Assembly: GCF_001282685.1 (NCBI RefSeq)
Contig: NZ_LN875035.1
Span: 1,381,572 to 1,445,571 of the forward strand
Reading direction: 5' to 3'
From: Niameybacter massiliensis
GTDB lineage: Bacteria; Bacillota; Clostridia; Lachnospirales; Cellulosilyticaceae
DNA length: 64,000 nt
Positions 27,906 through 37,281 of the stretch are shown here, one piece after another; positions within the stretch are counted from its first letter, which is position 1, and every line of letters begins with the position of its first letter. The position numbers and the translations under genes are program-made. Below the pieces are notes generated by a model. The model ran no database searches. It saw only the letters and a list, made by a program, of their open reading frames with translations, and was not told where the DNA came from.

Positions 27906-29564
27906 TTATTCTAAGCCAAGTTTTACTTTATTTTCTTCCATCATCGCTTGCTTAACAGCCATAAGTTTTTCATAGCCTAAAGATTCACGGTCTGCTAAGA
28001 ACTTATTGAAGAGCTCATCAAACTCTGCATCTGATTGTGCAAGTAATAATTTTGGAAGAACTTCCCCCCATGCTCTACCTATTTTAAGTCCAATAATTTC
28101 TTCTTCTGTACCAACTGCTGGGTCCAACCCTTCATATTGAGATAAGAAAGTTGTATATGGATAGGTCCATTCTTCTAATTGAGCAAGTGGTTCTTGTGGT
28201 CCTTCTGTCCATTGAAGTTGCATTGCTAAGTCTTGAAGCATCCAGAATGTATCATCTGCACCGTATTTTCTGTCGTATGCAGTACGGTCTGTTTGAAGAA
28301 GTTGTTTCACTTCATCTTTTACAACGGGTTTGCCATCTACCATATCATAAGTTTCACCTTCTATACCAAGGCAAACTCTTTTTTGTCCATGTTCACTCAT
28401 TAAGTAAGTTAAAAGTTCAATAGCTCTATCTGGTCTTTCACAGTTTTTAGAGATAAGTGTAACTGTCCAACCGTAAATACCACCACCTTGTAAGATGTGG
28501 TCATCACCAGCTGCATTCTTTGGTCCGTCTATAGCAATATAAATGCTATTTGGATCATTGTTGTAAAGAATTTTTTGTTGTGCTGCCATATCTGTTCTTT
28601 GATACATCATTGCAAAGTAACGACCTTGTGCAATTTTTTCTTCCATTTGAGAACGTTTATCTACAAATACATCATTTGCAATTAACCCTTCTCTACTTGC
28701 TTGATTCAATGTTTTTAACCATCTAACATATTCAGGATCAGTTGTTCTATCATAAAGCTTGCCATCTTTCTCGTATGGGATTGCTAAGAAATCTTGTAAG
28801 TATTTTTCTACTGACCAGTTACCTGTTTCACCAAATTCATGGAATCCGATTGGAATAAGTGGTTGACCATTTACTTGTGGGAACATCTCTTGAGCTTTTC
28901 TAAGAGCATCTAAGAAACCTTCTGGTGTACTCATATCTGGGCTACCAATTGCTTCATACATATCTTTTCTTACTAAGAATGTTTGGTTAGATGAGATATT
29001 ATCATATTTTTCGTAATCTGATGGTGTGTATGATGAGTTTGGATAAGCATAAACATTACCATCTTCTTGTGTATACCAGCCTAAACGTGCATCATCCGCT
29101 ACTTTGAAGAAGTATGGATCATATTGATCTGCAAGTTCATTAAGTGCATAGACCATATCACTATCAATCATTTCTTTGATTTGGCCTTCCCACCAACCAA
29201 GTGTTAGGATATCTGGAAGTGTATCTGAAGCAAGCATTGTATTAAGTTTTTCTGCTTCATTACCCGCTGGTACAATAAAGTCAATATCAATACCAGTTTC
29301 TTCAGTGATCTTTTGTGAAGTCATATCTTCACCCCATGGTGTTGTAAACCATGAGAAGTTAATATACCATTGAAGGTTCACTTTATCATCACTATTTCTC
29401 ATCCAGCCTGGTTCATCTGCTGATACCTCTTTTTGTGTTGTTCCTTCTGGCTTAGCTGTTCCTTGTGATGCTTCTGGTTTGCTACCACTGCTACATCCTA
29501 CTGTTCCCGCTACCATCATACAAGCCATAGTAGCTGCTAATGTTCTTTTTAATTTCATGTTCAT
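27906..29564 (-). CDS. ABC transporter extracellular solute-binding lipoprotein (LplA-like)
   Basis: A 552-residue lipoprotein with signal peptide and lipobox MVAGTVGC (Cys at about residue 24), followed by a Ser/Gly/Glu linker and a two-lobed type 2 periplasmic-binding fold. The large size and segments such as INFSWFTTPWGED and YQRTDMAAQQK match the oligosaccharide-binding proteins coded with LplB/LplC-type permeases. RBS GAGGGG. Adjacent permease genes lie upstream in the same operon; no ATPase gene is present, as is usual for systems sharing a general MsmX-type ATPase. Expected ligand: a beta-glucan oligosaccharide, by context. Confidence 0.9.
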   Translation of the reverse strand: MNMKLKRTLAATMACMMVAGTVGCSSGSKPEASQGTAKPEGTTQKEVSADEPGWMRNSDDKVNLQWYINFSWFTTPWGEDMTSQKITEETGIDIDFIVPAGNEAEKLNTMLASDTLPDILTLGWWEGQIKEMIDSDMVYALNELADQYDPYFFKVADDARLGWYTQEDGNVYAYPNSSYTPSDYEKYDNISSNQTFLVRKDMYEAIGSPDMSTPEGFLDALRKAQEMFPQVNGQPLIPIGFHEFGETGNWSVEKYLQDFLAIPYEKDGKLYDRTTDPEYVRWLKTLNQASREGLIANDVFVDKRSQMEEKIAQGRYFAMMYQRTDMAAQQKILYNNDPNSIYIAIDGPKNAAGDDHILQGGGIYGWTVTLISKNCERPDRAIELLTYLMSEHGQKRVCLGIEGETYDMVDGKPVVKDEVKQLLQTDRTAYDRKYGADDTFWMLQDLAMQLQWTEGPQEPLAQLEEWTYPYTTFLSQYEGLDPAVGTEEEIIGLKIGRAWGEVLPKLLLAQSDAEFDELFNKFLADRESLGYEKLMAVKQAMMEENKVKLGLE

Positions 29565-29615
29565 ACTACTACCCCTCTCTTTATATGTATCTATATATTT
29601 TTAATAATGTATTAC

Positions 29616-30515
29616 TTACTCTTTTACTGCTCCAATCATCATACCCTTTACAAAGTATTTTTGTAAGAAAGGATATACACATACTATTGGTAGCGTTGTT
29701 ACAACCATTGTTGCAAGTTTAATTGATAATGATGTGGTTGTACGTGTAATATTACCTGCTGTTGCCATCATCTGAGTAGAACCTGTTTCTGCTACAATAC
29801 GATATAAGAATGTTTGAATCGGTTGTAAGTTTGGATTATTGATGAAGATAACACCTGCAAAATAATCATTCCAGTGATATACACCTGTGAAAAGTGCAAT
29901 CGTTGCTAGTACTGGTTTTGATAATGGCAAGATAATTCTTGTAAATATGGTCCAATCTGTAGCACCATCAATAGATGCTGATTCTTCTAGGGCACCTGGT
30001 ATCTCTCTAAAGAAGTTAACAAAAATAATTAAGTTAAAGAAGTTGAAGAGACCTGGAATAATGTAAACCCAGAAAGTATCTAATAATTGCATGTTTTTAT
30101 AAAGTAAGAAGGATGGAATAAGACCACCACTAAAGAACATTGTAACGGTTCCCATAGCCATATAAAACTTTCTTCCTACTAAATGATCCTTTGATAATGG
30201 ATAAGCTACCATTGCAGTGAAAAGTACGTTTGTTACTGTCCCTACCACTGTTCTTAATATTGTTACACCAAAAGCTTTAATTACCCCACTATTTTGGAAT
30301 ACTGCTGTATAATTGTCTAATGTAAACTTTCTTGGCCACCAAAAGATACCTCCTAGCATCGCATCGGCCCCTTCATTAAGTGAGTTTACTATAATATACC
30401 AGATAGGATAAAGGGTGATAAAACAAATAACGGCCATTAAAGTAACATTAAACCAGTCAAAGGCTATTTCACCATTTGTTCGCTGCTGTCTCCAGTTAAA
30501 TTTTTTTCGCTCCAC
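29616..30515 (-). CDS. ABC transporter permease (LplC/YtcP-like)
   Basis: Membrane permease of the carbohydrate uptake MalG-like class, 299 residues, six hydrophobic segments, with the ATPase-docking EAA loop ESASIDGATDWTIFTRIILP around residue 176. It starts at a GTG (30515) with AAGGAGG 7 nt upstream. It works with the permease gene upstream and the binding protein downstream. Confidence 0.93.
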   Translation of the reverse strand: MERKKFNWRQQRTNGEIAFDWFNVTLMAVICFITLYPIWYIIVNSLNEGADAMLGGIFWWPRKFTLDNYTAVFQNSGVIKAFGVTILRTVVGTVTNVLFTAMVAYPLSKDHLVGRKFYMAMGTVTMFFSGGLIPSFLLYKNMQLLDTFWVYIIPGLFNFFNLIIFVNFFREIPGALEESASIDGATDWTIFTRIILPLSKPVLATIALFTGVYHWNDYFAGVIFINNPNLQPIQTFLYRIVAETGSTQMMATAGNITRTTTSLSIKLATMVVTTLPIVCVYPFLQKYFVKGMMIGAVKE

Positions 30516-30527
30516 CTTTTTCCCTCC

Positions 30528-31451
30528 TTAGAATAATGATCTTCCTTGTAATTTTTTCGTTGTAAAGTTTGCTGTTAGAAGTAAGATCATCGCAATGACT
30601 GATTTGAATAACCCAATGGCTGTCGCATAAGAATAACGTCCCGCTCTCATACCCATTTGGTAAACGTATGTATCTATAACTTCACTACTTGATGCATTAA
30701 GCACGTTTTTAAGAATAAAGATTTGATCAAAGTTTGAACTGAGCATGTTCGCTACTGCTAAGATAAACATGATTGCAATTGTCCCTTTAATTGAAGGAAG
30801 TGTAATCTTCATGATCTTTTGAAGCTTTGTTGCACCATCTACTGTGGCTGCTTCATACATTTGTTGGTCAATCCCTGAGATTGCTGCAAGATAAATAATT
30901 GCTGACCAACCAAGTTCTTTCCATACATCTGATACAACTGTTAATCCCCAGAAATACTTCGGATCTGCTAAAAAGGCTATCGGTTTATCTAAAATCCCAA
31001 AGTTTACAAGTACTTCGTTGATCATGCCTGGCTCACTAAGCCATGTAATCATTAGCCCACCCAGTACTACCCATGAAATAAAGTGTGGTAAGTAAGATAC
31101 TGTTTGAATAGTCTTTTTAAATCTCGCATGACGCACTTCATTTAATAAAATTGCGAATAAGATTGGTAATGGAAATCCTATAAGAAGTTTTAGTAAGCTA
31201 ATACCTAATGTGTTAGTCATAATATTAGCAAAGTTTGGATCGCTAAAAAATTCTATAAAGTGTTCTAGTCCTACCCAAGGTGCATCTGCTATTGGTTTTG
31301 TAATTTTAAAGTTTTTGAAAGCAATTACAATTCCTGTCATTGGAATATAGTTAAAGATAAGCATCCAGATTACACCTGGTAAAACCATGAGTTGCAAATA
31401 CTTCTGCCCTATAAGCTTTTTCAATGTACTTGTCTTTACTGTCTGTGTCAT
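30528..31451 (-). CDS. ABC transporter permease (LplB-like)
   Basis: Partner permease, 307 residues, six hydrophobic segments. The EAA loop is YEAATVDGATKLQKIMKITL around residue 200. The ATG at 31451 is chosen since AGGAGG lies 6 nt upstream, inside the longer frame that reaches 31469. First gene of the importer operon, whose promoter and candidate activator site lie at 31491-31554. The order permease, permease, binding protein matches LplBCA-like systems. Confidence 0.93.
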   Translation of the reverse strand: MTQTVKTSTLKKLIGQKYLQLMVLPGVIWMLIFNYIPMTGIVIAFKNFKITKPIADAPWVGLEHFIEFFSDPNFANIMTNTLGISLLKLLIGFPLPILFAILLNEVRHARFKKTIQTVSYLPHFISWVVLGGLMITWLSEPGMINEVLVNFGILDKPIAFLADPKYFWGLTVVSDVWKELGWSAIIYLAAISGIDQQMYEAATVDGATKLQKIMKITLPSIKGTIAIMFILAVANMLSSNFDQIFILKNVLNASSSEVIDTYVYQMGMRAGRYSYATAIGLFKSVIAMILLLTANFTTKKLQGRSLF

Positions 31452-31490
31452 CGCCATCCTCCTCATCAAGTTATCATCTTTTATAACATT

Positions 31491-31519
31491 ATTATAATTG
31501 ACTAATTTTACTTACATAA
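31491..31519 (-). promoter_or_regulatory. Predicted promoter of the ABC importer operon
   Basis: Weak -35 TTATGT (31514-31519), 17-nt spacer, TATAAT (31491-31496) on the minus strand. The layout matches the promoter at 36228-36256. Confidence 0.5.
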
Positions 31520-31524
31520 CGTCT

Positions 31525-31554
31525 CATTTTTTGTATTAGGTGTCTAAATTTTAT
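31525..31554 (-). promoter_or_regulatory. Candidate response-regulator operator, importer operon
   Basis: A 30-bp stretch containing (plus strand) CATTTTTT and TTAGGTGTCT aligns with 36262-36291 at 21 of 30 positions. It ends 5 nt upstream of the -35 box, a position suited to an activator. Confidence 0.5.
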
Positions 31555-31571
31555 AAAGGGTACTCTAAAAA

Positions 31572-31620
31572 AATAAACCACCTAGATCCCTCTTCCACTA
31601 GGGTATCTAGGTGGTTTATT
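31572..31620. terminator. Terminator of the GH1 gene
   Basis: AATAAACCACCTAGAT (31572-31587) pairs with ATCTAGGTGGTTTATT (31605-31620), with a further CCCT/AGGG pairing inside. It lies after the GH1 stop and separates that operon from the importer operon. Confidence 0.85.
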
Positions 31621-31641
31621 TTCTTTACTATGAGTCAAACT

Positions 31642-33009
31642 TTATAAGTTTTCTCCGTTTGCTTCAATAACTGATTTATACCAGTAACCTGAATCCTTAA
31701 TGATTCTTTCACCTGTTGCATAGTCTACATACACGATACCAAAGCGTTCTCCATAACCACTGTGCCATTCAAAGTTATCCATTAAAGACCATTGGAAATA
31801 ACCTGCAACTTCTACACCATCTTCTCCTGCACGCTTAAATTCTCTTAAATAACGTTGTAAGAAATCTATACGGTTTGGATCATGTACTTTCCCATCTAAA
31901 GATACAACATCATGACAAGATAAGCCATTCTCTGTGATATAGATAGGTTTTTTATAACGTTCATATAAGAATTTAGGCCCCCAGTAAAGTGACTTCGGTG
32001 TAATTGGCCAGTTAAGAGCTGTCTTAGGTGAACCAGCTTCTCTGGTTAAATAGATAATTTCTCCATTCTCTCCTGCTTTAATTTCTCTTCCGTTATATAC
32101 ATTTTGTCCTAGGAAATCAAGGGGCTGAGAAATGATTTCCATATCGCCCTCTTTAATTTCTGGTAGGTAGTCTTTAAAAAGTTCTAAGCCATCTTCAGGA
32201 TAATGCCCAAAGAATATTGGGTCATTCCACCATGTGATATTCCATGCCCATTCTTCACGAATCTCACGTGGCATTTCAAAGAGTGAACGTTTTGCAGCTT
32301 CAATGTCTTCTTTGCTATCAGAAGCTGGATAATTCATAGATGCTGTTGGTGCAAAGCCTACCTTTACTTCACCTTTTGCATACTTACGAATAGTCTTTAC
32401 ACTATGCCCATGAGCAAGCAAGATATGATGGGCCATTTCCAATGTATCACGAATAGATTGTTTAAGTCCTGGTGCATGTAATCCTTGTGAATAGCCAAGT
32501 CCTACAAAGCACTGTGGTTCATTAAATGTCATAAAGTACTTCACTCTATCTGAAAGCCTCTCTACAATGACCTTTGTATACTCTGCAAACCACATCGGAC
32601 TATCTGGATTCATCCATCCACCTTTTTTATGAAGCTCATAAGGTAAGTCCCAATGGAATAAAGTTACATATGGTTCAATGCCCGCTTCAATCAGTTCATC
32701 TACTAAGTTATCATAGAATGCTAAGCCTAACTCATTTACTTCACCTATGCCATTTGGTAACACTCTTGGCCAAGAAATAGAGAATCTATAAGCTTTAATC
32801 CCCATTTCTTTCATCATTTTGACATCTTCTTTATAACGATGATAATGGTCACAAGCTACATCTCCATTATGTCCTTCATAAACTCTACCTGGTTGTGTAC
32901 AATACACATCCCAGATTGATAAACCTTTACCATCTTCATAAGCTGCACCTTCTATTTGATAAGAAGAAGTTGCTACTCCCCATACAAAATCTTTATTAAA
33001 ACTCATCAT
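31642..33009 (-). CDS. GH1 beta-glucosidase
   Basis: Retaining beta-glucosidase of family GH1, 455 residues. It has the N-terminal signature FVWGVATSSYQIEGA, the acid/base Glu in MTFNEPQCF (about 165) and the nucleophile in YITENGLS (about 360). The HW..LP and E/W aglycone and glycone contacts (SLMDNFEWHSGYGERFGI) are intact. No signal peptide and no EIIB-type phospho-sugar context, so it should cleave unphosphorylated beta-glucosides from the importer. Two adjacent ATGs follow GGAGG; the second (33006) has the better spacing. It lies 63 bp after the phosphorylase gene and is probably co-transcribed with it. Confidence 0.95.
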   Translation of the reverse strand: MMSFNKDFVWGVATSSYQIEGAAYEDGKGLSIWDVYCTQPGRVYEGHNGDVACDHYHRYKEDVKMMKEMGIKAYRFSISWPRVLPNGIGEVNELGLAFYDNLVDELIEAGIEPYVTLFHWDLPYELHKKGGWMNPDSPMWFAEYTKVIVERLSDRVKYFMTFNEPQCFVGLGYSQGLHAPGLKQSIRDTLEMAHHILLAHGHSVKTIRKYAKGEVKVGFAPTASMNYPASDSKEDIEAAKRSLFEMPREIREEWAWNITWWNDPIFFGHYPEDGLELFKDYLPEIKEGDMEIISQPLDFLGQNVYNGREIKAGENGEIIYLTREAGSPKTALNWPITPKSLYWGPKFLYERYKKPIYITENGLSCHDVVSLDGKVHDPNRIDFLQRYLREFKRAGEDGVEVAGYFQWSLMDNFEWHSGYGERFGIVYVDYATGERIIKDSGYWYKSVIEANGENL

Positions 33010-33072
33010 TTTGCCTCCATCTCTTGCTTTTAATTTCTATTTCATTTAATTTATATTATTTACTGTGTATCC

Positions 33073-36000
33073 TTAGGCATAAATATGGATACTTGTTACG
33101 TGATGATTTCTTACATCTTCTGCTAATGCACCACTTAGTTTATTAGCTTCTACAGTATGACATCTACCATCTTTGTATATAAGTTCTATTTTCTCTATCG
33201 TTGTATACCCTGGCATCATATCTTTTACTTCTTTAAAATGATAGTTTACTTCTATATCACCTAAGAACTTACATTTTACCGGTTCATCTACTGAAACAAG
33301 ATAAGCTGGTAATGCTGGTGCAAAACTTAATGTAAGTGCACCATCTTCTACTGTAAATGGATTTTCTCCAATCATCATCACTTGCCACATGTGTAAGAAT
33401 TCAGCTGTTGAACCACTTAAACGAGCAACAAATCCTCTACCATGGATTTTCTCATTTGGATTAGCACTACTTGCAATGAAAGATGAATTTTCTAAAATAC
33501 TTCTTCCATATATCTCTGGATTTAAGAATGGTACTAATACATTTTGAAGTGACTCAAAGTATGCTTCATATAAACCTGATCTTAATAGCTCAAGTAAATA
33601 TTTGTATTCCATGTGTAACCAAATAGATTCATTTTCTAACCAACCTGGTGTAAAGGCTTTTGCACGCCCTACTTCGAATGACGTATCTTTTAATGGACCA
33701 TTTACTTTGTACATTTGTAACTTATGGTCGTATAAATCGCTTGCTTTAACTTTCTCATGAAGTGATGCTGCTTCTTTTCTACCTTCACCCATTTTTAGGT
33801 ATCTTACTGGTCCTTCTAAGAAGTAAGGCATCTTCACCACGTCAAACTTACTTGGTACAATACCCTCTTTAGTTGTTGTATACTCACTCATTTCATAAGT
33901 AAAGTATGTTGGGCATAAGCCTTCTCCATAAGCCACAGCTCTTTCAACACCTTGGCGTAACTTTTCTAACCATGATGTTAAGATCACTTCTACCTCATGA
34001 AGTGTAAGTTGCTCTTTGTCACCTTGAATTCCCCATAGGATTTTTTCTCTATACACTTCTTTTGCTACGTTAACCTGATCCCAATAAGCAAGATCTGATA
34101 ATTTACCTGCCTCGAAGCGAACAAGTGATTCTTGAATAGATCTAATAAAGGACATCACTTCTATAGGTAATGTAATCACATCTGTTCCTAATTTAAGACT
34201 TCCTAGCATAAACTCTACCATGCGATACAGTTCATAAGCCTCTGCCATAGAAGAACCAAAGATGCCTGGTACACCATTTAGTGCATCATACCAACCTGGT
34301 TTGCCACCTTCCATCTCAATACCCATACCATATGGATCTAAGGCTGCAAATTTATTAGTTGCTAAGATCATCATCTTCTCAAATAAGTTAGAGGTATACA
34401 CTTTACCCTCACCGTTATTTTCTCTAGCTTCTTTATGACTTACATGCTCTTTGATGTTATGGTCAATGGCATTGTATTGTCTTACACCATTTTCAGTTAA
34501 TACATAACGTTCTTTTCTTGGTCTAACTGTAGCGCCGCTTTCAAAATAAGTATAAGATCTATCATCAAAAAGAAGTTCTTTTTCTTTCTCTGGATAAATA
34601 CCAAGGAAGCTTTCTACTAAATCTAAGTTATAAGTCCAGTGATCTGTCCAGTACCCTTCGCCAAATACAGCTTGAACATGTGATGTAGCATCTTTCATAA
34701 TGCATTCAATAAAGGCTTCATTTGAAACGTTTAATGCAATATTTTCTGTCATAATCGCTTTTAATACACTTCCTGGAGTAAAAGGTTGTGTTAAAAGTGC
34801 TCTTATTGCTTCTGTTCCATTAATTTCTTTTAAAATACTCTCTACTTGTTCTTCTGTAAGAGTATAGTTCACCCCTTGTACTCCTAATGGATTGTATCCA
34901 TCTAATTGAATGAGGTTGTAGAAAGTTTTTACATTATAGTCTTTTACAAAATCTGCAAAGTAAACATCACATCGTCTATTTTGATTCACATCTCTAAAGT
35001 TAGCATTTCCCTGGGAATAAAATTCTGGACTCATACTAAAGAAGTTATAATCTCTTTCTGTATCGCCATGTTTACGTGAATAGACATGATAAATATTTTT
35101 ATCTCCTAATAGAAGTGGCATACCTCCACGTAATACGTTATCTAAATAAGTTTGTTTACAATATGCATCAAAGACTGGTGAAGCTGTTTTTGTTTCTATC
35201 ACTTCACAGATTTCTTCTGTCAGGTGTTTGGCTTCTTCATGTTTATTCTCAAAATAATTGCCATCTACTATTTTTGCTCTTAAAGCCTCTAATTGTTCTT
35301 TTTGCTCTACTTGACCAATTAAGCTATAGAAACTATAAGCTTCACCTGGTTGTAATGTCGCTTGGCTACTAAAGAAGCCACATGGTAAATTGTTTTGACA
35401 CATTTGTTTAGTTGCTAAAAGTGTCTCTCTATCTTGATTCATAAAGCCAACAGGTTTAGTTAATGCAGTATTTTCTAAGAATACAACTTCTGTATCTACA
35501 ATAGCTGGTAATAATGCACCTTGCTCAGTCATTGTAAGGTAGAAATGTCCCCCTTTAACTTCTTTAACTACAGCTGAATCCTCCATACTTGCACGTACTG
35601 AATAAAAAGGTACATGTGCTTCTACATCTTGTACTTGCATCCATGCCTTAACTGTTTGCCCCATCATCTTCATAGCCCCTAAGTCTACACCATAAGGAAT
35701 GACTTGTGGCATACCATCTAAAATATCTAAAGTATAAGGTTGATTACTAATATTTTTTAATGTCACCTTACGTACTAATCCACCCACTTCTTCGTTTGGT
35801 AATGTGAAATAAAGTACATTCGTTTGAATACCTTTTTCCTTATTTACCTCTTCAACTTCTACTTCATTGGCACCAATAAACATACTTCTACGAGCATCTG
35901 CTGCTTCTGGCCCTTCATTGTAAAATGGCTCATAGTAGTTATTGTCTATCTTTAAAAATGTTCTAAATCCAACTGTACTTACATTTTGATAAGCTTGTTG

Positions 36001-36189
36001 CGCTGCATGGAACTCCATAATACTATGATTTTTATCTTTTACACCAAAGCTAGTAATCCCTTGTCCACGGTTCACATAGAAACACCAAATTGGTGTTCCC
36101 ATTAAGCCACTAATTCCTGGCAAGAAGCTAGCAAACGTAGGTTTATTTGTATAATCATTTATCATAAATCGGTTATTATTATCAAACAT
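33073..36189 (-). CDS. GH94-type beta-glucan oligosaccharide phosphorylase
   Basis: A 1038-residue protein of the disaccharide/oligosaccharide phosphorylase superfamily. It has a beta-sandwich N-terminal domain (about 1-330; YVNRGQGITSFGVKDKNHS), a linker, an (alpha/alpha)6 barrel (about 370-900; EGYWTDHWTYNLDLVES carries the likely general-acid Asp) and a C-terminal beta domain. Length and the NRGQGI block resemble 1,2-beta-oligoglucan phosphorylases more than the 800-residue cellobiose phosphorylases; GH149/GH161-type beta-1,3 enzymes are alternatives. It would release glucose-1-phosphate from imported oligomers, saving ATP. The ATG at 36189 has GGAG 8 nt upstream; a TTG two codons earlier is less likely. 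Confidence 0.75.
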   Translation of the reverse strand: MFDNNNRFMINDYTNKPTFASFLPGISGLMGTPIWCFYVNRGQGITSFGVKDKNHSIMEFHAAQQAYQNVSTVGFRTFLKIDNNYYEPFYNEGPEAADARRSMFIGANEVEVEEVNKEKGIQTNVLYFTLPNEEVGGLVRKVTLKNISNQPYTLDILDGMPQVIPYGVDLGAMKMMGQTVKAWMQVQDVEAHVPFYSVRASMEDSAVVKEVKGGHFYLTMTEQGALLPAIVDTEVVFLENTALTKPVGFMNQDRETLLATKQMCQNNLPCGFFSSQATLQPGEAYSFYSLIGQVEQKEQLEALRAKIVDGNYFENKHEEAKHLTEEICEVIETKTASPVFDAYCKQTYLDNVLRGGMPLLLGDKNIYHVYSRKHGDTERDYNFFSMSPEFYSQGNANFRDVNQNRRCDVYFADFVKDYNVKTFYNLIQLDGYNPLGVQGVNYTLTEEQVESILKEINGTEAIRALLTQPFTPGSVLKAIMTENIALNVSNEAFIECIMKDATSHVQAVFGEGYWTDHWTYNLDLVESFLGIYPEKEKELLFDDRSYTYFESGATVRPRKERYVLTENGVRQYNAIDHNIKEHVSHKEARENNGEGKVYTSNLFEKMMILATNKFAALDPYGMGIEMEGGKPGWYDALNGVPGIFGSSMAEAYELYRMVEFMLGSLKLGTDVITLPIEVMSFIRSIQESLVRFEAGKLSDLAYWDQVNVAKEVYREKILWGIQGDKEQLTLHEVEVILTSWLEKLRQGVERAVAYGEGLCPTYFTYEMSEYTTTKEGIVPSKFDVVKMPYFLEGPVRYLKMGEGRKEAASLHEKVKASDLYDHKLQMYKVNGPLKDTSFEVGRAKAFTPGWLENESIWLHMEYKYLLELLRSGLYEAYFESLQNVLVPFLNPEIYGRSILENSSFIASSANPNEKIHGRGFVARLSGSTAEFLHMWQVMMIGENPFTVEDGALTLSFAPALPAYLVSVDEPVKCKFLGDIEVNYHFKEVKDMMPGYTTIEKIELIYKDGRCHTVEANKLSGALAEDVRNHHVTSIHIYA

Positions 36190-36227
36190 AGTCAAGTCTC
36201 CTTTTACTTTATTGTTCTATTATCTTT

Positions 36228-36256
36228 ATTTTAAAGAAAAGGCCTATGCAAAATAA
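36228..36256 (-). promoter_or_regulatory. Predicted promoter of the phosphorylase-GH1 operon
   Basis: Weak -35 TTATTT (36251-36256), 17-nt spacer, TAAAAT (36228-36233) on the minus strand, the same geometry as the importer promoter. Confidence 0.45.
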
Positions 36257-36261
36257 TGAGT

Positions 36262-36291
36262 CATTTTTCATTTCAGGTATCTGTTTTTCAT
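36262..36291 (-). promoter_or_regulatory. Candidate response-regulator operator, phosphorylase operon
   Basis: Contains TTTTTCATT at 36264 and again at 36284, 20 bp apart, with CAGGTATCT between. It aligns with 31525-31554 and is centred 87 nt before the start codon, versus 88 nt for the importer operon. Confidence 0.5.
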
Positions 36292-36419
36292 TCTCCTATT
36301 CTCTCTCAAACTTTTAATCAGTAATTGAAAAATAATTAGTATGATTTATTTAAAAAAGTTAAAAACTAGTATAAAATTAATCTTAGTTTTATTGTTCGTA
36401 TCAACAAAGGAGGCTTCAT

Positions 36420-37202
36420 ATGTTAAAAACTCTTCTCGTTGCCAGCGCCGCTGGTATTATTGGAACAGGTCTCGGCGGTATCATCGGTATGTTCTTTGGC
36501 AATAGTTCAAAAAAAGCATTAAGTTCTTTACTCTCTTTTGCTGGGGGTGTTATGCTTAGTATCGTTTGTTTTGATCTGATTCCTGAGGCACTTTCACTCA
36601 GTTCTGTTCTTATAACTGCTGTTTCTATCTTCCTAGGTATCTTGGTTGTTCAAGCACTCAATACAGTCATTGACCATATTACTCATACAGAAGAAACTCA
36701 CGTTGAGCTTGAAGACTTACGTCATCAGCAAGGTTTAATTTCTACATCCCAAGAAAAATCTATGCTACGCTCTGGCTTTATTATGTTTGCAGCTATTGCC
36801 CTACATAATTTACCTGAAGGCATGGCTATCGGCTCAGCTACTTCTCATGATGCAACCATGGGACTTACCCTGGCTTTCTTAATTGCTCTACATAATATTC
36901 CTGAAGGTATGAGTATTGGGGTTCCTCTTATCGAAGGTGGAATGAATAAGTGGAAAGCAATTGGGCTTACTTCTCTTTCTGGTGCACCTACTTTAATTGG
37001 TGGATTAATTGGAGCCCTTCTGGGTGGTGTAGGTGACCTACCTATTGCAGTTTCTCTAGCTCTCGCAGCTGGTGCTATGCTCTACGTTACTTTTTGTGAG
37101 GTACTTCCACAAGCAATCTTACTTCACCACGGCAGACGTCCTGCCCTCTTTGCCATTATAGGTATTGTATTGGGCTTTATCTCTGTAAATGGAATTATTT
37201 AA
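36420..37202 (+). CDS. ZIP family divalent metal transporter
   Basis: Membrane protein of the ZIP family (zinc and other divalent cations into the cytoplasm), 260 residues with about eight hydrophobic segments. Helix 4 has HNLPEGMAIGSA and helix 5 HNIPEGMSIGVP, which form the binuclear metal site. A charged, His-containing loop (HITHTEETHVELEDLRHQQ) lies between helices 3 and 4 as usual. RBS AAAGGAGG before the ATG. Monocistronic, ending in a perfect palindromic hairpin. Metal specificity is unknown. Confidence 0.95.
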   Translation: MLKTLLVASAAGIIGTGLGGIIGMFFGNSSKKALSSLLSFAGGVMLSIVCFDLIPEALSLSSVLITAVSIFLGILVVQALNTVIDHITHTEETHVELEDLRHQQGLISTSQEKSMLRSGFIMFAAIALHNLPEGMAIGSATSHDATMGLTLAFLIALHNIPEGMSIGVPLIEGGMNKWKAIGLTSLSGAPTLIGGLIGALLGGVGDLPIAVSLALAAGAMLYVTFCEVLPQAILLHHGRRPALFAIIGIVLGFISVNGII

Positions 37203-37205
37203 ATA

Positions 37206-37245
37206 AACAGGGCTAAGGATTTAATATTAAATCCTTAGCCCTGTT
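37206..37245. terminator. Perfect 40-nt palindrome, bidirectional terminator
   Basis: AACAGGGCTAAGGATTTAAT repeated as its own complement (37206-37245). It lies between convergent ZIP and coiled-coil genes. Confidence 0.85.
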
Positions 37246-37281
37246 GCTAACTCAAAAATCTTTTCATCTATTTTATATCAC

